In this document: in pieces, positions 24,238 to 32,260 of the stretch | Position numbering within the stretch: position 1 is the first letter of the stretch | Layout: each line of letters opens with the position of its first letter | NCBI GenBank assembly: GCA_038230255.1 | Contig: JBBRNP010000001.1 | Coordinates: 186,001 to 250,000, forward strand | Direction of reading: 5' to 3' | Source of the DNA: AV40 sp038230255 | Lineage (GTDB): Bacteria > Verrucomicrobiota > Verrucomicrobiia > Chthoniobacterales > UBA10450 | DNA: 64,000 bases | Made by a program: the position numbers and the translations under genes | The notes under the pieces: generated by a model | The model's database searches: none | What the model was told of the DNA's origin: nothing | What the model saw: only the letters and a program-made list of their open reading frames with translations

Positions 24238-26790
24238 TTAAAACTGGTAGCCGACACTGAAGTTCAGATGGCCGTGACCGGTATTGCCCGCCCGGTTTAT
24301 CGGAAATCCGTAATCAAGCCGTAACGGGCCGATCGGCAGATCCAACCGGACGCCAACGCCGAAATCGGTCCCAAAGCTGTCGAATGTGCTTTTGGGCGTC
24401 AAGGTATAGGGCAATCCGTTCTTTTTTGCATAAATGGCACTGGCCTGAGCGTTGAGCCCGCGCGGAACTACGATTGTTGTCACCCCAAAATCCCAAGGAG
24501 CGACATTGACGAGACCAGCATCGTAAAATATCGCGCCCCGGGCCTTTTCGATGATGGGGAAAGTTAGCTCAACCGTCCCGCGAGCCATCGATTGGCCCCC
24601 GATCGGTTGGCCATTGAAATCCTTCGGACTGAGATCGCGGAAACGGAAACCGCGCAGATTGTTTGATCCGCCCAGATAAAGTCGGTCGAAAATTGGGACC
24701 GTGGGAACGGATACAGGCACAAATTCAGTTTGTTGCAGGGGTAAGGCAGGCGGGGCAGGAATTGGTTGTTTGTAAACCGGCTTACCGGCATTATCAAAGA
24801 CCTCACCAAAAAAGCCGGGGATTAAGGTTGTCTCGGGCTTGTTCCACACGTCCACGGTGGCTGCCTCGACGTCGACCAAAAGGATCAGGTCTCCCGGAAA
24901 GCGCCAATACTTAGTGACTTCGAAATCAAATCCGTAAATTTGCTCGTCTCCACCCAACGGGCCCCCGGCAACATAGCTCGTGAGCATAATTCGCTCGCCC
25001 CGCCGGGTCAGAAACGGATTATCGCGCTTGTCCCAAACCAAACTAGTGGTGACCATGCTCTTGGTAGTCGTGCCTTCTTCAGCGAGAATGGCGGGCGACA
25101 CGTGATTGGCCACGTTAAAGATGTCGTAGTTCTGCAACGTGTAACCAACCGTCGTATAGATCCAGGAGTTGAGCGGTTTGCGCGCCTCCATCGAAAAACC
25201 GTAGTTGCGCTGGTCGTAAACTGAACTCAGGTAGGACGCTTCCGAATAAAATACTTGGCCGCTAAGCGAAAGCCGCCGGTCGAGAAAATAGGGTTCGGTC
25301 AGGGCAACCACATAGTCCTGCCGACTACTGCCCACTTGCGCCTTGGCCCGGAATTTTTGGCCGGCTCCCGTTAATCCCGGCCAGTTTGTGATATCGAAGT
25401 TGCCCTGCGTCAGCTCCACGAAGCCGATCAATTTGTCGATCGTACTATAGCCGGCGCCGAAGTTTAACGAGCCGGTTCGCTTTTCTTCCACCTGAACGAC
25501 AAGGTCTTTGCGACCTTCAACGCCAGTTTCTTCCGGATAGGTCTCGACTTTGGTAAAGAAGCCCAGATTTTCCAGGCGTTTCTTAGTCGTCTCCACTCGC
25601 ACGGTATTGAACACATCGCCCGGCGAAATCAGAACTTCACGGCGGATCACCTTATCTTTGGTGCGCGTGTTTCCAACGATATTGATCCGCTCGACAAAAG
25701 ATCGATTGCCCTCCTCGATTTTGTAATGGACGTCGATCAGACCCGGTCCTGCGGGTGTGCCTTGCGGCAGAACCACAAGGTCGACATATCCCCCGCTGCC
25801 ATAGTTATCAGCGAGGGCTTTTGCGTCGTCGTGTAATTCTTTGGGCGAGTAGACCGCGCCCTCCTTCATTTTGATGACCTTGCGAATTTTTTCCTCATTG
25901 GTTAGCTTGTAACCGCTGAAGGAGAGTTTGTTGACGTGATAGAGCCTCCCCTCCTTGATCCCGACGATGATGAGGAGCGGCCCTTTCTTTCGCTCTCGTC
26001 GGGCTTCTGTCACCTCCACGTCGACGTAGCCGTGGTTTTGGTAATACTCTTTGATGCTATCGAGGTCTTGCTGGAATTGGACCTCGTCCAATCGTCCGGA
26101 TTTGTCGACGAAGGAGATCATTGTCTTGCCGCGAGTCTTCATCTGCTTGCGCAGGAGGCGCTCGCTGAAATGCTCGTTCCCTTCAAAATGAATTCGGCTG
26201 ACCGCTCCCTTCACGCCCTCGCTGACCGTGTAAATCACGCGCGCCGTTCCACGACTCTCGTCAATCGGCTCGACCCGGAAATCCACTTCAATGTCGGTGA
26301 ACCCTTTGCTCTGATACCGGTCGATGATTTTCTGCCGCGCTTTCTGCAAATCGTCCTCGTTGACCGGTGCGTTGAGTTTCACTCCGATTTCCTTGCGAAG
26401 TTTCTTCGCGCTGACGCGACGCGAGCCGTCGATCACCAGTTCACGCAGCACCTGCCGGGTCTGCACGGCCACGATTACCTTGACTCCGTCGCCTTCAGGT
26501 TGCGCGAAAATTCGCACATTCTGAATAGCGCCGGTCTTGTAAAGGTTGCGAATGTCCTCTTCGACCGTCGAATCGGAATACGGCTGACCAACTCCCGTCC
26601 GGATTTGCGCGAGAATCACTTCTTTGGAAACCGTCGCCGGGCCGGAGTATTGCACGTCGATCGAACGGACGGTCGGCGGTTCCGGTGGTCCCTGTTGGCC
26701 ATTTGCGCTTGTGGGTGAGAACAATACTGCACAGGTCACGAAAAACATCGCCACCGTCCAGCCCCACACCGATCCCCGAAATTCTCTCAT
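24238..26790 (-). CDS. bamA: outer membrane protein assembly factor BamA
   Basis: 850 residues from ATG 26790. A signal peptide ends near NGQQ; five POTRA domains occupy roughly residues 40-415 (for example VRSIDVQYSGPATVSKEVI and FVERINIVGNTRTKDKVIRREV); then the 16-strand Omp85 barrel with the conserved RGF loop (NNLRGFRFRDL) and a terminal aromatic, SVGYQF. BamA inserts beta-barrel proteins into the outer membrane. Length is slightly above the E. coli protein because of Pro-rich loop material near residues 690-710. It is the first gene of the bamA-skp transcript. Confidence 0.96.
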   Translation of the reverse strand: MREFRGSVWGWTVAMFFVTCAVLFSPTSANGQQGPPEPPTVRSIDVQYSGPATVSKEVILAQIRTGVGQPYSDSTVEEDIRNLYKTGAIQNVRIFAQPEGDGVKVIVAVQTRQVLRELVIDGSRRVSAKKLRKEIGVKLNAPVNEDDLQKARQKIIDRYQSKGFTDIEVDFRVEPIDESRGTARVIYTVSEGVKGAVSRIHFEGNEHFSERLLRKQMKTRGKTMISFVDKSGRLDEVQFQQDLDSIKEYYQNHGYVDVEVTEARRERKKGPLLIIVGIKEGRLYHVNKLSFSGYKLTNEEKIRKVIKMKEGAVYSPKELHDDAKALADNYGSGGYVDLVVLPQGTPAGPGLIDVHYKIEEGNRSFVERINIVGNTRTKDKVIRREVLISPGDVFNTVRVETTKKRLENLGFFTKVETYPEETGVEGRKDLVVQVEEKRTGSLNFGAGYSTIDKLIGFVELTQGNFDITNWPGLTGAGQKFRAKAQVGSSRQDYVVALTEPYFLDRRLSLSGQVFYSEASYLSSVYDQRNYGFSMEARKPLNSWIYTTVGYTLQNYDIFNVANHVSPAILAEEGTTTKSMVTTSLVWDKRDNPFLTRRGERIMLTSYVAGGPLGGDEQIYGFDFEVTKYWRFPGDLILLVDVEAATVDVWNKPETTLIPGFFGEVFDNAGKPVYKQPIPAPPALPLQQTEFVPVSVPTVPIFDRLYLGGSNNLRGFRFRDLSPKDFNGQPIGGQSMARGTVELTFPIIEKARGAIFYDAGLVNVAPWDFGVTTIVVPRGLNAQASAIYAKKNGLPYTLTPKSTFDSFGTDFGVGVRLDLPIGPLRLDYGFPINRAGNTGHGHLNFSVGYQF

Positions 26791-26905
26791 AACAATCAAC
26801 AATCAAGACGCCGAATCCCGCGCAGCGTAAAAACTGGCGCGGGACACGCGGGACTTAGAGGAGAAGCGGGCTGAGGTCAAGGCGGATTTTCTTCGAGAGT
26901 GGCGC

Positions 26906-26927
26906 GGCGACTGTCATAGACAGCGCC
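26906..26927. other. hairpin downstream of mqnC
   Basis: GGCGACTGTC and GACAGCGCC can form a 9-pair stem with one bulge and a 3-base loop, 9 bases past the mqnC stop. No T-run follows on the minus strand, so termination here is only a possibility. Confidence 0.35.
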
Positions 26928-26936
26928 AGGGGCCGT

Positions 26937-28028
26937 TCAGTTCAACAGTTCGTAAGAATTATTTCGGCGCCGCGGATCGTATCCGGCATCGCGGATTAGC
27001 CCCTCAATCTTCTCTGCGTCCAGGCGAAACGTCGTCCCGGCTGCGCTCACCACGTTTTCCTCCATCATCACCGAACCGAAATCGTTCGCGCCGTATTTTA
27101 ACGCCACCTGACCGATCCCTGGACCTTGTGTCACCCATGAACTTTGGATGTTGTCGATGTTGTCCAAAAAAATCCGGGACAGCGCCTGCATCCGTAAATA
27201 TTCGGCCACGCTGGTCGGCTGCTTTACTTTCAACACCGTGTGCTGCGGCTGAAACGTCCAACAAATGAACGCCGTGAACCCGCCGCTCCGGTCCTGCTGG
27301 TCTCGAATTCGCCCCAAATGTTCTATCCGCTCCTCGATCGTTTCGACGTGGCCGAACATCATCGTCGCGCTCGATTTCAAACCGAGCTCGTGCGCGACCT
27401 GCATCACTTCGAGCCATTGATCGCTGTTGATTTTTAATGGCGAGATTTTTTTGCGGACCCGATCGACCAGAATTTCGCCGCCGCCGCCGGGAATCGATCC
27501 CAGTCCGGCTTTTTTGAATTCGGCGATCACTTCCCGCAACGGCATCCGGAATGTCTCGGCGAAATGTTGAAATTCCGGCGGACTGAATCCGTGAATGTTG
27601 ATGTGCGGATATTTTTTTCGGATGTGCTGCAAAAGATCGACATACCACTGAAACGGCAATTTCGGATGGTGTCCGCCCTGCATCAGGATTTGAACGCCGC
27701 CCGCGGCCGAAAGTTCGTCCAGTTTTTGGTCGATCTGTTCCAGTGAAAGCACGTAATGATCGTCGTCCCGTTCCGTCCGGTAAAACGCGCAGAACTTGCA
27801 ATAGACGTTGCAAACGTTGGTGTAATTGATGTTGCGATCGGCGATGTAGGTCACGATCTCGCGTCCGCGTCCGCCGTAACTTTTTTCTTTCGCCAGGTTT
27901 CGCCGCACGTCTGCCAGCGCGCCCAATTCTTCCAGCGGCAACTGATAAAGCTGAAGCGCTTCCTCGGATGAAATCCGCGCGCCTTCGAGCACCTTCTCGC
28001 TCAGTGCATCTCGATTGAGTGAAACCAT
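26937..28028 (-). CDS. mqnC: cyclic dehypoxanthine futalosine synthase MqnC
   Basis: 363 residues of the radical SAM family. The iron-sulfur motif is CNVYCKFCAFYR (CxxxCxxC), followed by the GGVQILMQGGHHPKLP region, SPPEFQHFAETFRMPL and SIPGGGGEILVDRVR, which are diagnostic of MqnC rather than MqnE. It closes the ring of dehypoxanthine futalosine in the futalosine route to menaquinone. Other mqn genes are not in this window. Full length and intact. No operon partner is obvious; the alpha/beta hydrolase gene upstream on the same strand is separated by 30 bases. Confidence 0.95.
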   Translation of the reverse strand: MVSLNRDALSEKVLEGARISSEEALQLYQLPLEELGALADVRRNLAKEKSYGGRGREIVTYIADRNINYTNVCNVYCKFCAFYRTERDDDHYVLSLEQIDQKLDELSAAGGVQILMQGGHHPKLPFQWYVDLLQHIRKKYPHINIHGFSPPEFQHFAETFRMPLREVIAEFKKAGLGSIPGGGGEILVDRVRKKISPLKINSDQWLEVMQVAHELGLKSSATMMFGHVETIEERIEHLGRIRDQQDRSGGFTAFICWTFQPQHTVLKVKQPTSVAEYLRMQALSRIFLDNIDNIQSSWVTQGPGIGQVALKYGANDFGSVMMEENVVSAAGTTFRLDAEKIEGLIRDAGYDPRRRNNSYELLN

Positions 28029-28058
28029 TGCCCTAAGTTTAACCGATTCGAGCCCGGG

Positions 28059-28925
28059 TTACGAGCCCTTTGGGACGAGTTGGTTCTGCTCCAAGAACTT
28101 CAGAAGAGCGGCGTTGAATTCGCGCGGCTTCTCCATCATCAGGAAATGGGAAACGTCCCACAGTTGATAATCTACTTTCTGCGCCAGCCTGCGTACCCAC
28201 TGTTCATATTCCGGGCTCCAGGCCGGTTGCTTTGCCAGAATCATCAACACCGGCACTTCGATTTTGTCCTCTTTCCATAAATCCTCGTCCGCCGTCGCTT
28301 CGAATTCGCTCACCGCGACGTACTGCGGTGTTTTAAGCATCAACGACTTGATCTTGTCTCGCAGCGCGGCGTCCTTGATCGGCTTCGTCATCCCGGCAAT
28401 GAAACGGCCGGCGGCCTCCGGATAATTGTCGCCGCGCAATGGCACGATGAATTTTTCCATCGCGTCCCGGTCAAAGAACGGCCGAAGCGGACCTTCGACC
28501 ACGACCAGCGCTTTCACTTTGCCGGGGAATTTCCGGTAATAATGGCGAATGAACGGCGTCCCGTTGCTGTGTCCGACGAGGATGACCGACTTCAGGTTCG
28601 CATCGCTCATTACCCCGTCGATCGCGCGAACATATAAATCTTTATTATATTCAATCGTCTGCGGCTTCTCGCTTTGTCCGTGTCCCGGCAGGTCGATCGT
28701 GATCACGCGGATTTTCTCGGCCAATGCCGGCGCTTGTTCCGCCCAAACCGTTTCGTCGCAACTCCAGCCGTGAACAAAAAACAGCCCGATGTTGCCTTTG
28801 CCGTAGTTCGTGTAATGGATTTTGAGATGATCGACATCGACGATCTTTGACTCGCTCACCACCGGTTGCGCAACGAGCCGACTCGCGATGGCGATGATAA
28901 GCAAAAGCGCGCCGAAGTTTTTCAC
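28059..28925 (-). CDS. exported alpha/beta-hydrolase
   Basis: 288 residues: signal peptide (MKNFGALLLIIAIASRLVAQ), then an alpha/beta-hydrolase fold with oxyanion segment FFVHGWSCDE, nucleophile elbow GHSNG and the catalytic histidine in WDVSHFLMM. The acid residue is not certain. The family includes esterases, lactonases and epoxide hydrolases; substrate cannot be assigned. Diverges from the amino-acid oxidase gene across 55 bases. Confidence 0.87.
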   Translation of the reverse strand: MKNFGALLLIIAIASRLVAQPVVSESKIVDVDHLKIHYTNYGKGNIGLFFVHGWSCDETVWAEQAPALAEKIRVITIDLPGHGQSEKPQTIEYNKDLYVRAIDGVMSDANLKSVILVGHSNGTPFIRHYYRKFPGKVKALVVVEGPLRPFFDRDAMEKFIVPLRGDNYPEAAGRFIAGMTKPIKDAALRDKIKSLMLKTPQYVAVSEFEATADEDLWKEDKIEVPVLMILAKQPAWSPEYEQWVRRLAQKVDYQLWDVSHFLMMEKPREFNAALLKFLEQNQLVPKGS

Positions 28926-28980
28926 GCACTGATTTTATGTGACCTGGCGATCTTCTGCACGCACCATTACAGCTTTCAGC

Positions 28981-29991
28981 ATGGCGAAATCAGTCGCGAT
29001 CGTTGGCGGGGGTGTTTCCGGACTGACCTGCGGCGTTCTATTTGCCGAACGCGGGTTTCGCACCGCGATTTTTGCCGTCCAAATCGGACAGCAAACAACT
29101 TCCGGCGCCGCCGGTGCGCTCTGGTTTCCCTACGACGCCGAACCAATTGCGAAAGTCATTCCGTGGGCGCTCGCGACCTATAAAGTGCTTGTCGACCTTG
29201 CGAAAGTTTCGCGCAGCGGCGTCTCCATGATCGAGCTCCGCCAATATTGCTGCGCTGGAAAAATCCAAATTCCCGAGTGGGCAAACTCGTTAGGGGCATC
29301 CGTCATTTCGCGCCCCCCTCCTGTCATCTCGAGCGAAAGTGCCAGTCCGGCTCGGACCGAGGGATCTCTGGATATTTCTGTTTTTAAGAGTGGTTTTTCA
29401 CTTCGCGTCCCATTGATGGACACCACCATTTATCTCGACTACCTCATCGGCCGTTTTCAAGAAGCTGGCGGCGTAATCAATGAGAACGTTCGATTCGACA
29501 AACTCGAAGACCTCGATCCAAAGTTCGAACTCGTGATCAATTGCGCCGGAATCGGCGCGCGCGAGCTCGTGGCCGATTCCGATCTTGAACCGCACCGCGG
29601 CCAACTCGCGATCGTTCCTAAGATCGACAATCTCAACTCCGCGATCGTCTGCGACGACGATCCGCTCATGTACGCGATCCCGCGCACGAACGATTGCGTC
29701 TTCGGCGGCACCAACGAAGTCAGCGACAATCTCGACGCCAATCCATCGACAACAAGCGCGATCGTCTCGGAATGCGCGCGTGTTTTGAAGATCGACAAGC
29801 CGCGCGTGCTGCGAGAACGCGTCGGTCTCCGGCCTTTTCGAAAATCAGGCGTGCGCCTTGAACGCGGAAAACTGTCTGACGGCCGCACCGTCATTCACAA
29901 TTACGGCCACGGCGGCTCCGGCTTCACTCTTTCCTGGGGCTGCGCCGAAAATGCTTTCGAAACAAGAATTAGACGGAATAACACCGTCTAA
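28981..29991 (+). CDS. FAD-dependent D-amino-acid oxidase family protein with in-frame repeat insertion
   Basis: 336 residues from ATG 28981. FAD-binding motif AIVGGGVSGLTCGVLFAERG, the DAAO family segment TSGAAGALWFPYD, VINCAGIGARELV in the second FAD contact, and the C-terminal NYGHGGSGFTLSWGCA. These enzymes oxidise D-amino acids to keto acids. Between about residues 112 and 136 the sequence Arg-Pro-Pro-Pro to Ile-Ser-Val-Phe does not look like the family and corresponds to a repeat-like DNA segment at 29319-29385. The frame is kept across it. Start chosen at the residue just before the Rossmann strand; 28939 would add a non-conserved leader. Confidence 0.9.
   Translation: MAKSVAIVGGGVSGLTCGVLFAERGFRTAIFAVQIGQQTTSGAAGALWFPYDAEPIAKVIPWALATYKVLVDLAKVSRSGVSMIELRQYCCAGKIQIPEWANSLGASVISRPPPVISSESASPARTEGSLDISVFKSGFSLRVPLMDTTIYLDYLIGRFQEAGGVINENVRFDKLEDLDPKFELVINCAGIGARELVADSDLEPHRGQLAIVPKIDNLNSAIVCDDDPLMYAIPRTNDCVFGGTNEVSDNLDANPSTTSAIVSECARVLKIDKPRVLRERVGLRPFRKSGVRLERGKLSDGRTVIHNYGHGGSGFTLSWGCAENAFETRIRRNNTV
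29319..29385. repeat. dispersed-repeat-like segment inside the amino-acid oxidase gene
   Basis: The segment has GTCATCTCGAGCGAA near its left end and GAGGGATCTCTGG near its right end, with a GTCCG/CGGAC hairpin inside. Such GTCATCTCGAGCGAA...GGATCTCTGG segments are, from general knowledge, typical of dispersed repeats in many bacterial genomes. No second copy is in this window, so the repeat nature rests on recognition only. Confidence 0.5.
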
Positions 29992-30001
29992 TCCAGATGT
30001 C

Positions 30002-30400
30002 TTACGTCAGGGCGACGCACTGAAAGGAGCTGACCACGTCGTCGGGACCTTTGGCGGCGAAGAAGCTTTCGTAATAGCCGGGGCCGAGGTCCCAGTGCGG
30101 GCCTTTGTAATATTCATCGCGATAAAAGCGCCAGACGCCGCTGACGATGATCAAACAACTGATCCGGTCGTTCCAGAAATCGCCGATGTAATGAAAGCTG
30201 AGGTTCGTCCGCGCGTAAGCGCCTTTGAAACCGGTGTGATCGTAAAGGACAAGCTCGGGCAGCCGGATAGTTTCTTTGCTTGGCTCAACAGCTTCTTTGC
30301 CGGCGGCGCTGGGATGATACCCGAGCGACCCCAGTTTCCATTTCATGTCGATGATACAGCCGTTATCCGGCGACAATTCGGTTTTCGGTATTTGTTTCAT
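30002..30400 (-). CDS. beta/gamma-crystallin domain protein
   Basis: 132 residues. The second half is a beta/gamma-crystallin fold with two calcium-site-like motifs: NDRISC in YIGDFWNDRISCL and the consensus-like DDVVSS in GPDDVVSSFQCV, plus the aromatic corner FYRDEYYKGPHWDLGPG. Microbial members bind calcium and are usually secreted or stress-linked, yet no signal peptide is visible here. The N-terminal 50 residues are unlike anything I recognise. It converges tail-to-tail with the oxidase gene with 10 bases between. Confidence 0.85.
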   Translation of the reverse strand: MKQIPKTELSPDNGCIIDMKWKLGSLGYHPSAAGKEAVEPSKETIRLPELVLYDHTGFKGAYARTNLSFHYIGDFWNDRISCLIIVSGVWRFYRDEYYKGPHWDLGPGYYESFFAAKGPDDVVSSFQCVALT

Positions 30401-30464
30401 AAGCGGCGGAGGTACGATGTCGATCTTCTAGCAGCTTCCGCACTCCTGTCGAGCCGAGAAACGC

Positions 30465-30549
30465 ACCCGCGAATGACGCGAATCACACGAAAAAAGGGCG
30501 GCAGCAGCTCTTCTCAAACCATTCGCGTTATTCGTGTAATTCGCGGGTA
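30465..30549. repeat. imperfect palindromic repeat (ACCCGCGAAT family)
   Basis: Left arm ACCCGCGAATGACGCGAAT pairs with the right arm ATTCGCGTTATTCG... to CGCGGGT. Each arm is itself built of repeating CGAAT-AC words. It sits between the crystallin gene and glpX. This arm structure is typical of dispersed intergenic palindromes; the whole element could form a long hairpin. Confidence 0.8.
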
Positions 30550-30555
30550 ACAAAT

Positions 30556-31620
30556 CTAAATCAAATGTTCCCGGTTGTCGGAGCGCAGCCGGATCGTTTT
30601 GTTCTGCAAATTGTGCAGGGCGCGGATGAACCGGACGGTCTTGCTCTTGGCCCGCATCAAAATCGAATGCGTGATCGCAATGGTTCCTTTTGATTTCACC
30701 CCGCGAAGCAGTGCGCTGTCGCTGATTCCGGTTGCGCAGAAAACAATGTTCTCGCCTTGAGCGAGATCGTCGGCCGTGAAAACACGCTCGAGATCCTTTT
30801 CATTGCCGTCCGCGACGAGTTGTTTGCGCTCCTTATCATCGCGCGGCCACATTTTGCACTGCATCTCGCCGCCGAGACATTTGATCCCCGCCGCCGCCAG
30901 CACGGCTTCGGGCGAACCGCCAATGCCCATGTAAAGATCGACATCGGATTCAGGTAACGACGGCGCCATGGCCGCAGCGATATCGCCATCGCCGATCATC
31001 CGCAGCGACGCGCCGCAATTCCGAATCTGTTCGACGATCTCTTTATGACGCGGCCGATCGAGCATCATCACGACCACGTCCTGGACGCGTTTGTCCACTG
31101 CGCGGGCAACGATCGCGAGGGTCTCGGCAATGGGCGCGTCGATGTGGAGCGAATCGCCGCGCTTTTGGGTGTATTGAATCACGCGCGGTCCATACGCCAG
31201 CTTCGACATGTAAAACGAGGGCACATCGCGGAGCGCAACCTTGACGCCTTCTTCCGGACTCGCGGCCGCGATACAACTGATCGAGTTCGGCGCGCCTTTG
31301 GAAATGTTCGTGGTCCCGTCGATCGGATCGATCGCGATATCGAACTGGGGCGCGCCCGGGAGCCAGGTGCCGAGTTGCTCGCCCTTAAAAATTCCGGGCG
31401 CGTCGTCTTTGATTCCTTCGCCGATCACCACTTCGCCGCAAATGTTCATCAGGTCGAACATTCCGCGCATCGCATCACAGGCCGCTGCATCAGCGGATTC
31501 CTTGTCGCCGCGCCCGAGCCAGCGCAACGAATTGAGCGCGGCCGCTTCGGTTGCGCGTACGAAATCGAACTCAATGATCCGTTCGATGTCGTAGTAACTT
31601 ATTTTCGGCAACCGATGCAT
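30556..31620 (-). CDS. glpX: class II fructose-1,6-bisphosphatase (GlpX type)
   Basis: 354 residues. Metal-binding motifs GEVVIGEGIKDDAP and DPIDGTTNISKGAPNS, and the family segment MIGDGDIAAAM, are intact. The enzyme makes fructose 6-phosphate in gluconeogenesis; some relatives also act on sedoheptulose bisphosphate. The gene starts at ATG 31620, 49 bases past the stop of the methyltransferase gene at 31670. The C-terminus is an Arg-rich tail. Confidence 0.95.
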   Translation of the reverse strand: MHRLPKISYYDIERIIEFDFVRATEAAALNSLRWLGRGDKESADAAACDAMRGMFDLMNICGEVVIGEGIKDDAPGIFKGEQLGTWLPGAPQFDIAIDPIDGTTNISKGAPNSISCIAAASPEEGVKVALRDVPSFYMSKLAYGPRVIQYTQKRGDSLHIDAPIAETLAIVARAVDKRVQDVVVMMLDRPRHKEIVEQIRNCGASLRMIGDGDIAAAMAPSLPESDVDLYMGIGGSPEAVLAAAGIKCLGGEMQCKMWPRDDKERKQLVADGNEKDLERVFTADDLAQGENIVFCATGISDSALLRGVKSKGTIAITHSILMRAKSKTVRFIRALHNLQNKTIRLRSDNREHLI

Positions 31621-31669
31621 GACGGAGCGTTAAGATTGGCGCACTCGCCAACGATGATCAAGGCGTTGG

Positions 31670-32260
31670 TCAGAATTTGATCGGAACGACGGCTGGGACG
31701 CTGCGTTTGTAATCGTCAAACGCACTGCCGAATTGTTCCCGCAAAAGTCTTTCTTCGCTGCGGACACGGATCGCCGTGCCGATGGCGAAAAGCACGAGCG
31801 CGATCAGAAATCCGATCCAATGACTCCAGGCCAGACCGCCGGCGACGATCATCCCGAGCATGCCGGTGTAAATCGGGTGCCGAACGAAACGATAAGGGCC
31901 TTCGCGAACCAACTTGTGATCTTCGAGCACACGCGCCTGTAAACTCCATTGCTTGCCAAGAACGCGGACTGCGGCGGAGATCATCCACAATGAAACAATC
32001 ACGACCACGATTACGAGAATTGTGTTCAGGAACTCAAACCAAGGGCCCAGCGGCAGGATCGCGGTCTGATGCTGTCGTGGCATCATCCAGACCGCAGGGA
32101 GCGATAAAGTTTGGATAGCGATTCCAACGAGCGAGGCGCGATCGCTTTTCCGGGTTTTGTCGCGCGACCATTTTTTTCGAAGAATGAAAATCGCGCCGAA
32201 AGCGATCCAGCCGATTTCAAAAGTGTAAACCGAAATGAGGTGGAGGAAGTGTGGGCTCAA
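31670..32260 (-). CDS. isoprenylcysteine carboxyl methyltransferase (ICMT) family membrane protein
   Basis: 196 residues with about five transmembrane helices. The family signature LVREGPYRFVRHPIYTGMLG and the C-terminal EERLLREQFGSAFDDYKRSVP are present. Bacterial members are membrane methyltransferases or reductase-like proteins of largely unknown substrate. Its stop region and the start lie directly next to the upstream barrel gene's stop (32261), which suggests the MFS, barrel and ICMT genes are one transcript. Confidence 0.9.
   Translation of the reverse strand: MSPHFLHLISVYTFEIGWIAFGAIFILRKKWSRDKTRKSDRASLVGIAIQTLSLPAVWMMPRQHQTAILPLGPWFEFLNTILVIVVVIVSLWMISAAVRVLGKQWSLQARVLEDHKLVREGPYRFVRHPIYTGMLGMIVAGGLAWSHWIGFLIALVLFAIGTAIRVRSEERLLREQFGSAFDDYKRSVPAVVPIKF

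Noticed and set aside
26906..26927. Strong intrinsic terminator after mqnC
   Set aside because: The stem is good but there is no T-run; kept only as a low-confidence hairpin.
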